Positions 25,982 through 34,514 of a stretch of DNA of 64,000 nucleotides are shown piece after piece (the first letter of the stretch is position 1; the number at the start of each line of letters is the position of its first letter). The DNA is from CAZCBN01 sp964496975 (lineage in GTDB: Bacteria > Planctomycetota > Phycisphaerae > Phycisphaerales > UBA1924): the NCBI GenBank assembly GCA_964496975.1, contig CAZCBN010000003.1, positions 1 through 64,000 on the forward strand. Direction: 5' to 3'. The notes beneath the pieces are model-generated. The model had not been told where the DNA came from, searched no databases, and saw only the letters and a program-made list of their open reading frames with translations. The position numbers were made by a program, and so were the translations under genes.

Positions 25982-26728
25982 ATGCAGGTCGTCATTCTCT
26001 GCGGCGGGAAGGGGACACGGGCCTACCCCTACACCGAGTACCTCCCCAAGCCCATGATGCCCATCGCCGGCGCCCCCATCCTCCAGCACGTCATGCGCAT
26101 CTTCGCCGCCCAGGGGCACCGAGAGTTCATCCTCTCCCTCGGCTACCGCAAAGAGATCATCGTCGACTACTTCCACCGCAAGCACCTGCCCATCGACATC
26201 CAGTTCGTCGACACCGGCGACGACACCGACACCGGCGGCCGCATCCGCAACCTCGCCCCCATGCTGGGCGACCGCTTCATGGCCACCTACGCCGACGGCC
26301 TCTCCGACGTGGACCTCTCCGCCCTGCTCGCCTTCCACCAGTCCCACGGCGGCGCCGCCACCGTCACCAGCGTCCCCCTCGTCTCCCAGTACGGCACCAT
26401 CGACATGGAAGAGTCGGGCCGCGTCCGGCACTTCCGCGAGAAGCCCGTCATGGAGGGGTTCTGGATCAACGCCGGCTTCTTCGTCTTTGAGCGGAGCGTC
26501 TTCGACCACTGGGAGGGCACGAACCTCGAGAAGCACGTGCTCCCCGCCCTGGTCCGAAAGGGACTCATCAGCGCCTACCGCCACCGCGGCTTCTTCAAGT
26601 CCATGGACACCCACAAAGACCAGCAGGAGATCGAGCGCATGTACGAGGCCGGCGAGATGCCCTGGCGCTCCGCCGGCGACGACGGGGAGTTTGACGGATC
26701 GGCGATCGTGAAGCGCGCACACGGCTAA
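25982..26728 (+). CDS. rfbF: Glucose-1-phosphate cytidylyltransferase
   Basis: This is a 248-residue nucleotidyltransferase. The N-terminal signature MQVVILCGGKGTRAYPYTEY with KPMMPIAG is of the RfbF type, followed by YADGLSDVDL with the metal-binding Asp, EKPVMEGFWINAGFFVF and a C-terminal GFFKSMDTHKDQQ. It converts glucose-1-phosphate and CTP to CDP-glucose, first step of CDP-deoxysugar synthesis. The assignment over other sugar-nucleotide transferases rests on these motifs and on the next gene, a CDP-glucose dehydratase-like enzyme 29 bases on. GAGG upstream of the ATG at 25982 supports the start. Confidence 0.87.
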   Translation: MQVVILCGGKGTRAYPYTEYLPKPMMPIAGAPILQHVMRIFAAQGHREFILSLGYRKEIIVDYFHRKHLPIDIQFVDTGDDTDTGGRIRNLAPMLGDRFMATYADGLSDVDLSALLAFHQSHGGAATVTSVPLVSQYGTIDMEESGRVRHFREKPVMEGFWINAGFFVFERSVFDHWEGTNLEKHVLPALVRKGLISAYRHRGFFKSMDTHKDQQEIERMYEAGEMPWRSAGDDGEFDGSAIVKRAHG

Positions 26729-26757
26729 GGTGAGGCCGCACTCGGAAAAGGGGCGTC

Positions 26758-27747
26758 ATGTCGTTCTGGGCGAATCGAAGCGTGCTTGTCACCGGCTCCA
26801 CGGGCTTTTTGGGCCTGTGGCTCACGCGCCTCCTCGTGGACCGCGGGGCCTCCGTGGTCTCCCTCGTGCGCGACATGGTGCCGCGGGCCCCGTTCTTTGT
26901 CGACGGGCTCCATGAGCGCGTCTCCATCGTCCGCGGCTCGGTGGAGGACCAGTCCATCCTCGAGCGCACGCTGGGCGAGTACGAGGTCGACACCGTCTTC
27001 CACCTCGCCGCGCAGGCGATCGTGGGCGTCGCAAACCGCGACCCGGTGCGCACGTTCGAGGCGAATATCCAGGGCACCTGGTGCGTGCTCGAGGCCTGCC
27101 GCCGGCACGGGGCCATCTCCCGCGTCGTCGTCGCCTCCAGCGACAAGGCCTACGGCGACCACACCCACCTGCCCTACGACGAGGGCTTCGCCCTGCAGGG
27201 CCGCCACCCCTACGACGTCTCCAAGAGCTGCGCCGACCTCATCTCGCTCTCGTACTTCCACACCTACGCCCTGCCCGTCTGCGTCACCCGCTGCGGCAAC
27301 CTCTTCGGCCCGGGCGACCTCAACTTCAGCCGCATCGTCCCCGGCACCATCCGCTCGGCGCTGCGGGGCGAGCGGCCCATCATCCGCAGCGACGGCTCGC
27401 CCAAGCGCGACTACGTCCACGTCATCGACATCGCCGAGGGCTACCTCCGCCTCGCCGAGGCGATGGACCGGGCCGAGGTGCGGGGCCGGGCCTTCAATCT
27501 CGGGACGGGCGAGCCGCTCGCCGTGCTCGACCTGACGCGCCGCGTCCTCCGAGCCGCGGGCCGCGAGGACCTGCAGCCCGACGTCCGCAACGAGGCCAAG
27601 GGCGAGATCAAGCACCAGTACCTCTCCTCCGACCTCGCCGTGAAAATGCTCGGCTGGGCCCCCCTCGCGGGGCTGGACGATCGGCTCGCGCAGTCCGTCG
27701 CGTGGTACCGCGACTACTTCGCCAAGACGGGGACGCTGCACTCGTGA
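26758..27747 (+). CDS. rfbG: CDP-glucose 4,6-dehydratase-like SDR enzyme
   Basis: This is a 329-residue extended short-chain dehydrogenase. The NAD-binding motif is VLVTGSTGFLG (9-19). The catalytic block is SSDKAYGD with YDVSK, the Ser-Asp-Lys plus YxxxK arrangement of CDP-glucose 4,6-dehydratases. The end of the fold has CGNLFGPGDLNFSRIVPGT and RDYVHVIDIAEGY. It makes CDP-4-keto-6-deoxyglucose. Context with rfbF supports the name; a general NAD-dependent epimerase/dehydratase is the alternative. It overlaps the next gene by four bases (GTGA). Confidence 0.87.
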   Translation: MSFWANRSVLVTGSTGFLGLWLTRLLVDRGASVVSLVRDMVPRAPFFVDGLHERVSIVRGSVEDQSILERTLGEYEVDTVFHLAAQAIVGVANRDPVRTFEANIQGTWCVLEACRRHGAISRVVVASSDKAYGDHTHLPYDEGFALQGRHPYDVSKSCADLISLSYFHTYALPVCVTRCGNLFGPGDLNFSRIVPGTIRSALRGERPIIRSDGSPKRDYVHVIDIAEGYLRLAEAMDRAEVRGRAFNLGTGEPLAVLDLTRRVLRAAGREDLQPDVRNEAKGEIKHQYLSSDLAVKMLGWAPLAGLDDRLAQSVAWYRDYFAKTGTLHS

Positions 27748-28610
27748 AGCACCGCGCACCGATGCACGCCCCGCGGCCCCCGCGGCACGCCCAGCCCGCC
27801 CCGCGGACCGCGCGCCGGCACCACCGGCCTGGGGTCGCGCGCGTGGCCGCGCTGTTCGCCGCCCTCGCGCTCCTCGCCCCCGGCTGCTACAGCCCGTCCA
27901 CGCCCGACGCGGTCGAGGTGCCCGCGGGCTTCGCGGAATCGGCGCACGTCGGCGTCGACTACGCCGAGGCGCCGGGCACCTACACCAAGAAGTACCTCAT
28001 CGCCGCCGGCGACCAGTTCGACATCGTGGTGCGCGGCAACGAGCAGGCGTCGCGGCGCGTCGTCGTCCGGCCCGACGGCGTCATCTCCCTGCCCATCGCC
28101 GGCGATGTGCGCGCCGAGGGCGTCACCGTGCCCGAGCTGCGCGACGAGCTGACCCGCCGCCTCGCCGAGCGGCTTGTGGAGCCCGAGGTCACCGTCATCG
28201 CCCTGACCGTGCGCGAGCCCTACGTCTACGTCGTGGGCGAGGTCGCGCGGCCCGGGCCCGTCCCCTTCCGACAGGCCCGCACGGCGATGCAGGCCGTCGC
28301 GTTCTCGGGCGGGCTGAGCCTCACGGCGGCGCCGCGGGCGGTCGGCCTCATCCGCCTGAACGAGGAGGGCAAGCTCGGCGCCTACACCATCCCCGTCGCG
28401 GCCTCCGGGCAGCCCGGGCCCTACCTTGCGCTGCAGTCCACGCTGCTCAAGCCGGACGACGTGGTGTACGTGCCTGCGTCGGGCATCGCGCAGGTCAACC
28501 GGGCCATCCGCGAGTTTGTGACCGAGCCGCTGCAGGGCGTGAACTCCATCCTGGCGCCGGTGGCAAACTATCTGTTGATCGAGGAGCTGATCGAGGACGA
28601 CGAGTTCTGA
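27744..28610 (+). CDS. Polysaccharide export outer-membrane lipoprotein (Wza-like)
   Basis: This is a 288-residue polysaccharide biosynthesis/export protein. After a basic N-terminus, a hydrophobic stretch ends in the lipobox LLAPGC (Cys near residue 49). The Poly_export region begins KKYLIAAGDQFDIVVRG and includes VRPDGVISLPIAGDVRAEGVTVPEL, followed by SLBB-like repeats with VYVVGEVARPGPVPF and LKPDDVVYVPASG. Wza-type proteins form the outer-membrane channel for capsule or exopolysaccharide. The start is a GTG at 27744 giving a 4-base overlap with the dehydratase gene; an ATG at 27762 is the alternative. Confidence 0.9.
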   Translation: MKHRAPMHAPRPPRHAQPAPRTARRHHRPGVARVAALFAALALLAPGCYSPSTPDAVEVPAGFAESAHVGVDYAEAPGTYTKKYLIAAGDQFDIVVRGNEQASRRVVVRPDGVISLPIAGDVRAEGVTVPELRDELTRRLAERLVEPEVTVIALTVREPYVYVVGEVARPGPVPFRQARTAMQAVAFSGGLSLTAAPRAVGLIRLNEEGKLGAYTIPVAASGQPGPYLALQSTLLKPDDVVYVPASGIAQVNRAIREFVTEPLQGVNSILAPVANYLLIEELIEDDEF

Positions 28611-28916
28611 TCCGCGCGGCGAGGCGGCGCCCCGGGCGGGGGCCGGCAGGCGCGGGGGCCGGGCGATCGGGGGGGCTTGTGCGGGGCGGCGGGGGCCTGC
28701 GTCGTTTGTGCGGGCGAGGTTCCGGGTGAAGTTGACAAATCGGCTTGCACGGTCGGGGGGGTGGTGTAGGGTGGCGTGAGGGTCGGCAGCCGCGGGGCCA
28801 CGTTCGGAGAACGGCCTGAGGCACGGACGATCCGCCGGGCCGAGACCGGTTGGAGGCAGGTTGGGGCGGGCCGGCCGAGGCCGGCGCAACGGGCAGAGAA
28901 GCCACACGGGGACGCG
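28611..28916. other. Intergenic region between wza-like and wzz-like genes
   Basis: About 300 bases without a gene break the otherwise tight gene order. It begins the stretch where the + strand becomes G-rich. A perfect TTGACA occurs in its second half (28732-28737), so a second transcription unit may begin here. Confidence 0.5.
28732..28772 (+). promoter_or_regulatory. Candidate sigma-70-type promoter before the chain-length gene
   Basis: TTGACA (28732-28737) is a perfect -35 but has no -10 at 17 bases. TTGCAC at 28745-28750 followed 16 bases later by TAGGGT (28767-28772) is a weaker pair. In such GC-rich DNA an AT-rich patch with these hexamers is suggestive only. Confidence 0.3.
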
Positions 28917-30602
28917 ATGATCGCATCTTCACCACACGGGACAGCGGGCGGGCCTCTGGGTCCGGGTCGGCCCGCGCGACCGGAGCGCGACCCCGACGCG
29001 TTCGACGTGGTCGCCATGCTTGCGCAGGTGTGGGAGGCGGCGTGCGTCTACCGCTGGCTGGTGTGCGGCGTGACGCTGGCGGTGCTCGCCCTGGCTGTGG
29101 TGTACACGCGGGTGTGGCCCCCCGTCTACACGACCCGCGCGTTGCTGATGATCGAGTCTGACAAGGACGTGGCCCGTGACGAGTTTTATGTGAACTGGAA
29201 CATCTTCCGAAAGGAAGACGCACGCACCGAGATGCAACTGCTCGACTCCGGCCCCGTGCTGAACGAGGTGATCGAGCGCGAGCAGCTCACCTTTGACGAC
29301 GTCTACCACCCGCTCGGGAGCCAGCTCAAATACTTCTGGGAATCGTCGTGGGTCGGCACGCAGTACCAGTCGCTGAAAGACCGGCTCTTTCCGCAGCCCG
29401 AGAACCCCTTTGTGACCGAGGGGGACAAGCAGCGCGGCAAGATCCTCGACGACCTCGCCGCGGCGGTGCAGGTTGTCCCCGTGGGCGAGAGCAACGTGGG
29501 CGAGCTCCGCGTGCGCGGCCCGAGCCCGCGCGTCGCCGATGTGGCGAACACCCTCGTGCAGGTGTACCAGGAGATGCGCCTCGCGCGGTTCCGCGACGAG
29601 GCGACGCGGGCCCTGGAAACCCTCTCGGCCGAGGAGACGTCGACGCGCGCGCAGGTCGAGGCGGTCGAGCGCGAGCGGGCGGCGTACCTCGGCACGCACG
29701 GCGTGGACTTCGCCCAGCTCCGCGACGTCAATCGGCTGGAGCAGCTCGCCACGCTCGAGGCCGACATCGTGAAGATGCGCGAGGCGATCACATCGGCCGA
29801 GGCGGGCCTGGCCGAGGTGGAGCGGCAGCTCACGGCGCAGGCCGAGAAGCGGCTTGTGGCGTCCGTGGAAGAGCTGAACACGCTGCGGCGGACGGCGGAG
29901 TCGGAAAAGCTCTCCCTGGAACTGGCGCTCGCCCGGGCGTTGGCGCAGTACCGGGAGGACTCGCGCGAGGTGCAGGAGATCCGGGCAAACATGGCGCGGG
30001 TGGACGAGATCATCGCGCGGGGGCCGGAGTACGTCGAGTCTGGGCGCACGACCGGGGCGAATGCGCTGCGGGAAGAGCTGCTGTCGCGGAAGGGCTCGCT
30101 CGAGACGTCGCTCGCGTCGAGCCGGGCGGGGCTTGGGGTGCTGGAGGCGCAGGCGGCGGAGCTGGAGACGCGGATCGCGTCGTTGCCCGGCATTCAACTG
30201 GGGTTGACGGAGATCGATCGCCGGCTGGGGCTGTTGCAGCAGCGGCACCAGGTGCTGTCGCTGAAGCGGGCGCAGGCGGAGGTGTCGCTGGCGACGGTGG
30301 AGAGCGTGATGCCTTCGCTGCGGCTGGTTGGTCCGGCGCGGTACCCGGGGTCGAAGAGCTGGCCGACGATGAAGATCGTGCTGCCGGCGGCGTTTGTGCT
30401 GGGGGTTGGGCTTGGGGCGTTCGCGGCGGTGGTGCGTCACCACGTTGCGGGGCGGGTGCGGGGCGCGGATCTTGCGCGGTTGGCGGAGGATGCGCCGGTG
30501 TTCGGGCGGGTGCGGGTGCCGACGCGCGGGCTGCCGGTGATCGTGAAGCCGGTGGTGGTCGAGGCGCGGGGCGAGCGGGCCGACGCGGGGCGGACGAGCT
30601 GA
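28917..30602 (+). CDS. Polysaccharide chain-length determinant protein (Wzz/GNVR-type)
   Basis: This is a 561-residue polysaccharide co-polymerase. A first membrane helix (about 46-63, LVCGVTLAVLALAVVYTRVW) is followed by a Wzz domain starting YTTRALLMIESDKD. A long coiled-coil region (about 220-480), rich in Glu, Arg, Ala and Leu, comes next, with a GNVR-like block ending before the second membrane helix (about 490-510, MKIVLPAAFVLGVGLGAFAAV). The cytoplasmic C-terminus is short. These proteins control chain length and work with Wza and a tyrosine autokinase. The next gene, 4 bases on, resembles that kinase but lacks the P-loop lysine. GGGGA lies upstream of the ATG at 28917. Confidence 0.87.
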   Translation: MIASSPHGTAGGPLGPGRPARPERDPDAFDVVAMLAQVWEAACVYRWLVCGVTLAVLALAVVYTRVWPPVYTTRALLMIESDKDVARDEFYVNWNIFRKEDARTEMQLLDSGPVLNEVIEREQLTFDDVYHPLGSQLKYFWESSWVGTQYQSLKDRLFPQPENPFVTEGDKQRGKILDDLAAAVQVVPVGESNVGELRVRGPSPRVADVANTLVQVYQEMRLARFRDEATRALETLSAEETSTRAQVEAVERERAAYLGTHGVDFAQLRDVNRLEQLATLEADIVKMREAITSAEAGLAEVERQLTAQAEKRLVASVEELNTLRRTAESEKLSLELALARALAQYREDSREVQEIRANMARVDEIIARGPEYVESGRTTGANALREELLSRKGSLETSLASSRAGLGVLEAQAAELETRIASLPGIQLGLTEIDRRLGLLQQRHQVLSLKRAQAEVSLATVESVMPSLRLVGPARYPGSKSWPTMKIVLPAAFVLGVGLGAFAAVVRHHVAGRVRGADLARLAEDAPVFGRVRVPTRGLPVIVKPVVVEARGERADAGRTS

Positions 30603-30605
30603 ACG

Positions 30606-31313
30606 ATGGCAGAGCACGGCGTAGCGGGAAGGGGTCGCGTTGGCGGGTGGCCCCGCGGGGGCGCGGAGCGCGACCTCGCGGCGTACCGGCGGCTGGCGGT
30701 GCAGCTTCATCACGATGTGAGCGCACAGGGGCGGCGCAGCGTGCTGGTGGTCTCGCCGACGGACGGGCGGGTCGCGGCGCGGAGCGCGGCGGTGCTGGCG
30801 TGCTGCGCGGCGGAGCAGCTCGGCGAGCCGGTGCTGCTGGTGGACGCGGCGGCGGCGGACCCGGTGCTGTCGCGGATGCTGGGGTGCGTCGCGGGGCCGG
30901 GGCTCGCGGACGTGGGCGGTGCGGCGGCGGGGCGTGACGCGGCCGACGCGACGCCGCCGGCCTGGGGCGCGTGGACGCACGGCACGAGCGCCCCGGGCGT
31001 GCGGGTGCTGGGGGCGGGGCGCGCGGATGGGAGCGGGAGCGGCCTTCGCCCGGCGGCGGCGGAGGCGTTTGTGCGCGAGGCGGAGGGGGGGCACGGGCTG
31101 GTGGTGCTGTCGGGCGGGGCGGTGCTGCGGGAGGCGAGCGGGCTTGTGTTCGCGGCGGAGGCGGGGTGCGTGCTGCTGGCGGTGGTGGAGCACCGCACGC
31201 GGGTGCGCGACCTTCGCGAGGCGCAGGAGTCGCTCGTGCTGTCGCGGGCGACGCGGGTGGGGCTGCTGATGACCTCGGGCACGCGGCGGCGGTTCCCGCT
31301 GGCGGGGGCGTAG
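30606..31313 (+). CDS. BY-kinase-like protein lacking a functional P-loop
   Basis: This is a 235-residue protein with the topology of the cytoplasmic CpsD/CapB-type ATPase that partners Wzz proteins. It has SVLVVSPTDGRVAARSAAVLA where the Walker A motif GEGKST should be, LLVDAAAADPVLSRML where Walker A' (VDAD.R.P) should be, and later GLVVLSGGAVL. The P-loop Lys and the Walker A' acidic residue are absent, and there is no C-terminal tyrosine cluster. I infer an inactive paralog that may act as a structural partner of the preceding chain-length protein. It lies 3 bases after that gene and 2 bases before the next start. An unrelated MinD-like fold cannot be excluded. Confidence 0.7.
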   Translation: MAEHGVAGRGRVGGWPRGGAERDLAAYRRLAVQLHHDVSAQGRRSVLVVSPTDGRVAARSAAVLACCAAEQLGEPVLLVDAAAADPVLSRMLGCVAGPGLADVGGAAAGRDAADATPPAWGAWTHGTSAPGVRVLGAGRADGSGSGLRPAAAEAFVREAEGGHGLVVLSGGAVLREASGLVFAAEAGCVLLAVVEHRTRVRDLREAQESLVLSRATRVGLLMTSGTRRRFPLAGA

Positions 31314-31315
31314 CG

Positions 31316-32938
31316 GTGCGGGCGCTCGAGCGCGGTCGCGAGGCGGCGCTGTCCACGCTGGCGGGCGTGTCGGCGGTGGGCGTTGGGCTGGCGATGCTGC
31401 TGGTGCTGGCATCGGGCGGGCGGCGGCTCGCGGCGGTGGTGGTGGGCGGGATCGGGTTTTTGGCGGCGTGCTATGTGACGCGGAACGCGCGGCTGGTGTG
31501 CCTGTGGGGTTTCATGGCGACGCTGTCGCTGAACATCAGCCGGAAGCTGACGGCGTACTCGGACCGCGGGGGCGGGGCGACGGGCGTGCAGATCGAGCTG
31601 TGCGACCCGCTGTGGGCGGCGCTGGGGCTGTTTCTGGCGTGGGACGTGCTGGCGGGGCGGCGGCGGATGATCCGGGTGCCGAAGGTGGTGTGGGTGTGGG
31701 GGCTCATCATGCTGATGGGCGTGGTGACGGTGCTGACGGGGCAGTGGCGGCGCGTCGCGGCGTACGAGGTCATCCGCATGGCGAAGATGGCCCTGATGTT
31801 TTTGGTGCTGGTGAACGAGCTGGAGCGGCCGCGGCAGCTGATCCACGCGGGGGCGGGGCTGGCGCTCGGGGTGCTGGCGCAGGGCGTGGTGGCGGTGCTT
31901 CAGTTTGTGAAGGGGGGCTCGCTCGGGCTGGAGTTTTTGGGCGAGACGGCGGAGAAGACGACGAAGCAGCTCGCGGAGTCGTCGGTCGTGGGGCAGGAGA
32001 TCTGGCGGGTGAGCGGGCTTTTGCTGCACCCCAACCTGCTCGGGGTGTTTTTGGCGGCGGCGATCCCGGTGTGCGTGGGGCTGTTTTTGACGCCGATCGG
32101 GCGGGGGCTGCGGGCGGCGTGCCTGGTGACGGCGGGGGTGGCGACGGTGGCGCTGGTGGCGACGTTCTCGCGGTCGAGCTGGGTGAGCTTCGCCGCGGCG
32201 ATGGCGGTGTTCGGTGGGCTGACGCTGGCGCACGGGCAGATGCGGCGGCGGTCGTTGATGCCGGCGGTGGCGGCGGCGGCGGCGCTGGGGCTTGTGCTGG
32301 TGGTGTTCGCGGGGCCGATCTCGACGCGGCTCTTTGCGAGCAAAGCGGACGCGACGGATGCGCGGGAGCGGTTCAAGGAAGAGGCGGCACGGCTGATCGC
32401 GGAGAAGCCGGTCTTTGGCTGGGGGATGAACGCGTACGTGGACGAGGTGCTTGCGTTCAGCGATTTTTCAAGGGCGTCGTACGGCGGGTGGGTGCCGCCG
32501 GTGCACAACATTTACTACCTGTGGACGGCGGACCTGGGGGTCGTGGGGCTCGTGCTGCACCTGTGGGTGATCGCGTGGCTTGTGTGGGCGGGGATCGGGA
32601 ACCTGGGGATCCTCCACCCGCTGATGTACACGCTGAACGCGGCGTGCCTTGCGGCGATGGCGGCGTTTGTGGTGGACGGGAACTTCAGCTTCTCGCTGCG
32701 GGTGGACCAGATTCTGCGGGAGTTTTGGGTCTTTGGCGCTGTGCTGTGCGCCGTGCGGTCGTGGCGGGTGCGCGGCGAGGCGGCGCTCACGCCGACGGAG
32801 CCGGACGCGGGGGGCGTGCTGCCCGATGCGCGCGGGCTGTTCGGCACGCGGGGCGAGGGGATCGGTGGGCGGTTGGGTGGGCGGTTGGGTGGGCGGTTGC
32901 ATGAGAGCACGTCGCCGCGGGACGGGGATTGGGCGTGA
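31316..32938 (+). CDS. O-antigen ligase / Wzy-type polymerase family membrane protein
   Basis: This is a 540-residue protein with 10 or more hydrophobic segments and a large loop between about 330 and 400. The loop holds RFKEEAARLIAEKPVFGWGMNAY and PPVHNIYYLWTADLG, the Wzy_C signature with the conserved GxG.N and HN. Family members polymerise or ligate lipid-linked glycans on the periplasmic side. The start is a GTG at 31316, two bases after the preceding stop. The last 45 residues contain a Gly-Arg-Leu repeat coded by a 12-base tandem repeat. The stop overlaps the next start (GTGA). Confidence 0.86.
   Translation: MRALERGREAALSTLAGVSAVGVGLAMLLVLASGGRRLAAVVVGGIGFLAACYVTRNARLVCLWGFMATLSLNISRKLTAYSDRGGGATGVQIELCDPLWAALGLFLAWDVLAGRRRMIRVPKVVWVWGLIMLMGVVTVLTGQWRRVAAYEVIRMAKMALMFLVLVNELERPRQLIHAGAGLALGVLAQGVVAVLQFVKGGSLGLEFLGETAEKTTKQLAESSVVGQEIWRVSGLLLHPNLLGVFLAAAIPVCVGLFLTPIGRGLRAACLVTAGVATVALVATFSRSSWVSFAAAMAVFGGLTLAHGQMRRRSLMPAVAAAAALGLVLVVFAGPISTRLFASKADATDARERFKEEAARLIAEKPVFGWGMNAYVDEVLAFSDFSRASYGGWVPPVHNIYYLWTADLGVVGLVLHLWVIAWLVWAGIGNLGILHPLMYTLNAACLAAMAAFVVDGNFSFSLRVDQILREFWVFGAVLCAVRSWRVRGEAALTPTEPDAGGVLPDARGLFGTRGEGIGGRLGGRLGGRLHESTSPRDGDWA
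32864..32899. repeat. 12-base tandem repeat in the 3' end of the polymerase gene
   Basis: GGTGGGCGGTTG occurs three times exactly and codes the repeated tetrapeptide Gly-Gly-Arg-Leu near the C-terminus. A similar Gly-Arg-Leu repeat lies in the sugar transferase gene at 46646-46702. Confidence 0.93.
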
Positions 32939-34411
32939 GCAACGCGGCGGCGGGACTGGGTCGACGGGCGGTGATGAACACAGCGGCGGTGGCGCTGGGG
33001 AGCAACCTCGCGGCGCTGGGGCGGCTCGTGGCGATTGCGCTGGTGGCGCGGCAGTCGGGGTCGGGGGTGCTCGCGGCGTACGGCGTGCTGATCGAGGTGC
33101 TGCGGATCGCGGAGGGTGTGCTCGACTTTGGGGCGTCCGAGGTCTTTGTGCGCGAGATCGGGCGGCGGCCCGGGGAATCTCGTCGGCTGCTGCGGGTGCT
33201 GGCGGCGTTGAAGATCGTGCAGTTGCCGGCAGCGGCGGGGGTGCTGGCGGCGGGGATGGCGATCTTTGTGGTGGGCGGGGACTCGGNNNNNNNNNNGGGG
33301 GGGGGTGGTGAGCCTGGCGGCGTTCGGCGTGGTGCTGGCGTGCCGGGTGCCGTTCCGGGTGTCGCTTTCGATGCACCGCGAGGTGGCGGCGGAGCTGCTA
33401 GGCGTCGCGACGCTGGTGGCGCTGACGGCGACGGCGGCGCGGGGCGCGGGGCTCGCGGGCGTGATGTGGGCGTACGCGGCGTCGCGCGTGGTGTTCGGCG
33501 TGGCGTGCGCGGGGCTGGGGTGGCGGGCGGCGCCGCTGTCGGTGGCGGGGGTTTCGGGGCGGGATCTTGCGTGGGCGGCGCGGTCGTGCGCGGTGATCGG
33601 CGTCTCGGGGCTGATCGTCGTTGTGTATCAGGCGATGGACCTGCTGCTGCTGGACCGGGTGCTGGTGGGCGAGGGCGCGGCGGAGCAGACGGCCGCGTTC
33701 ATCGCCGGGCAGCGGCTGGGGTGGCCCGTGCTGCTGGGGCTCTCGGCGCTGGGGGGGACGCTGTACTCGGTGCTCGCGGCGGCGTGGCCGCATGATCGGG
33801 CGGGCTTTGACGGGGCGTGCCAGCGCGGGCTGGACGCGGTGTTTGTGCTCGCGGGGTTCCCGGTCGCGGCGCTGTTCTGCGGCGGGGTGTTTTTGGTGGG
33901 GCTGATCGAGGGCGACCTGGGCGAGACGGGAGCAACGGTGGCGTGGCTCACCGGGCTCTTGTGCCTGGCGAAGGCGGTTGGGATGACGATCGGCCCGGCG
34001 CTGTTCATCGTGAACAAGCAGCGGCTTGTGTTCGTGATGCTCGTGTGCGGGCTTGTGGTGAAGGGGGCGGCGGTGTGGTGGGGCGCGACACGGCTCGGGG
34101 CGATTGGGGCGGCGGGGGCGTCGCTGGCGGTGGAAACGCTGTGCATCGCGGCGCCGGGGGTGTGGCTTGTGAGTCGGCACACGTGCTTCCGGCCGGCGTG
34201 GGGCGCGCCCGTTCGGGCGATGGTGTGTATGGCTGTGGTGTGCGGGGGCGTGCGCGCGGCGCTGGGGGCGGACACGGTGCTCGCGGTGGTGGTGGCGCCG
34301 ACGGCATATGGCGTGCTGCTGGTGCTGACGCGGACGGTGCGGCCGGCGGAGATTGTGGGGCTGCTGCGGCTCACGCCGCGGGGCGGTGCAGGGCCGGGCG
34401 ACGCGTCGTGA
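32935..34411 (+). CDS. Polysaccharide flippase (Wzx / MATE-like), interrupted by assembly gap
   Basis: The protein is about 490 residues with around 12 hydrophobic segments. The N-terminus SNAAAGLGRRAVMNTAAVALG and the AYGVLIEVLRIAEGVLDFG region have the layout of oligosaccharide flippases that move lipid-linked units across the inner membrane. The 10-N gap at 33287-33296 separates two frames. The second half resumes within a hydrophobic segment (VVSLAAFGVVLACRVPF) and continues to the stop, so this is one gene and not a real frameshift. The start is a GTG at 32935 overlapping the polymerase stop. It follows the polymerase directly, as in Wzx/Wzy loci. Confidence 0.83.
33287..33296. other. 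Assembly gap (10 N) inside the flippase gene
   Basis: Ten N lie in a poly-G-rich stretch, and the flanking frames differ. The true length is unknown. Sequencing difficulty in the G-run is a likely cause. Confidence 0.99.
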
Positions 34412-34514
34412 GGCGCCCGCGCGGAGGGTCGACCGGCGTGCAGACTGTTGTGTACGCTGCGAGAGGAGCCGGGGCCAAACGGTGTGACCCGGCCGCGGCA
34501 CGAGGACACGAGCG

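Noticed and set aside
32935..34411. Apparent frameshift in the flippase gene
   Set aside because: The change of frame coincides with the 10-N placeholder, so it reflects unknown gap length and not a broken gene.
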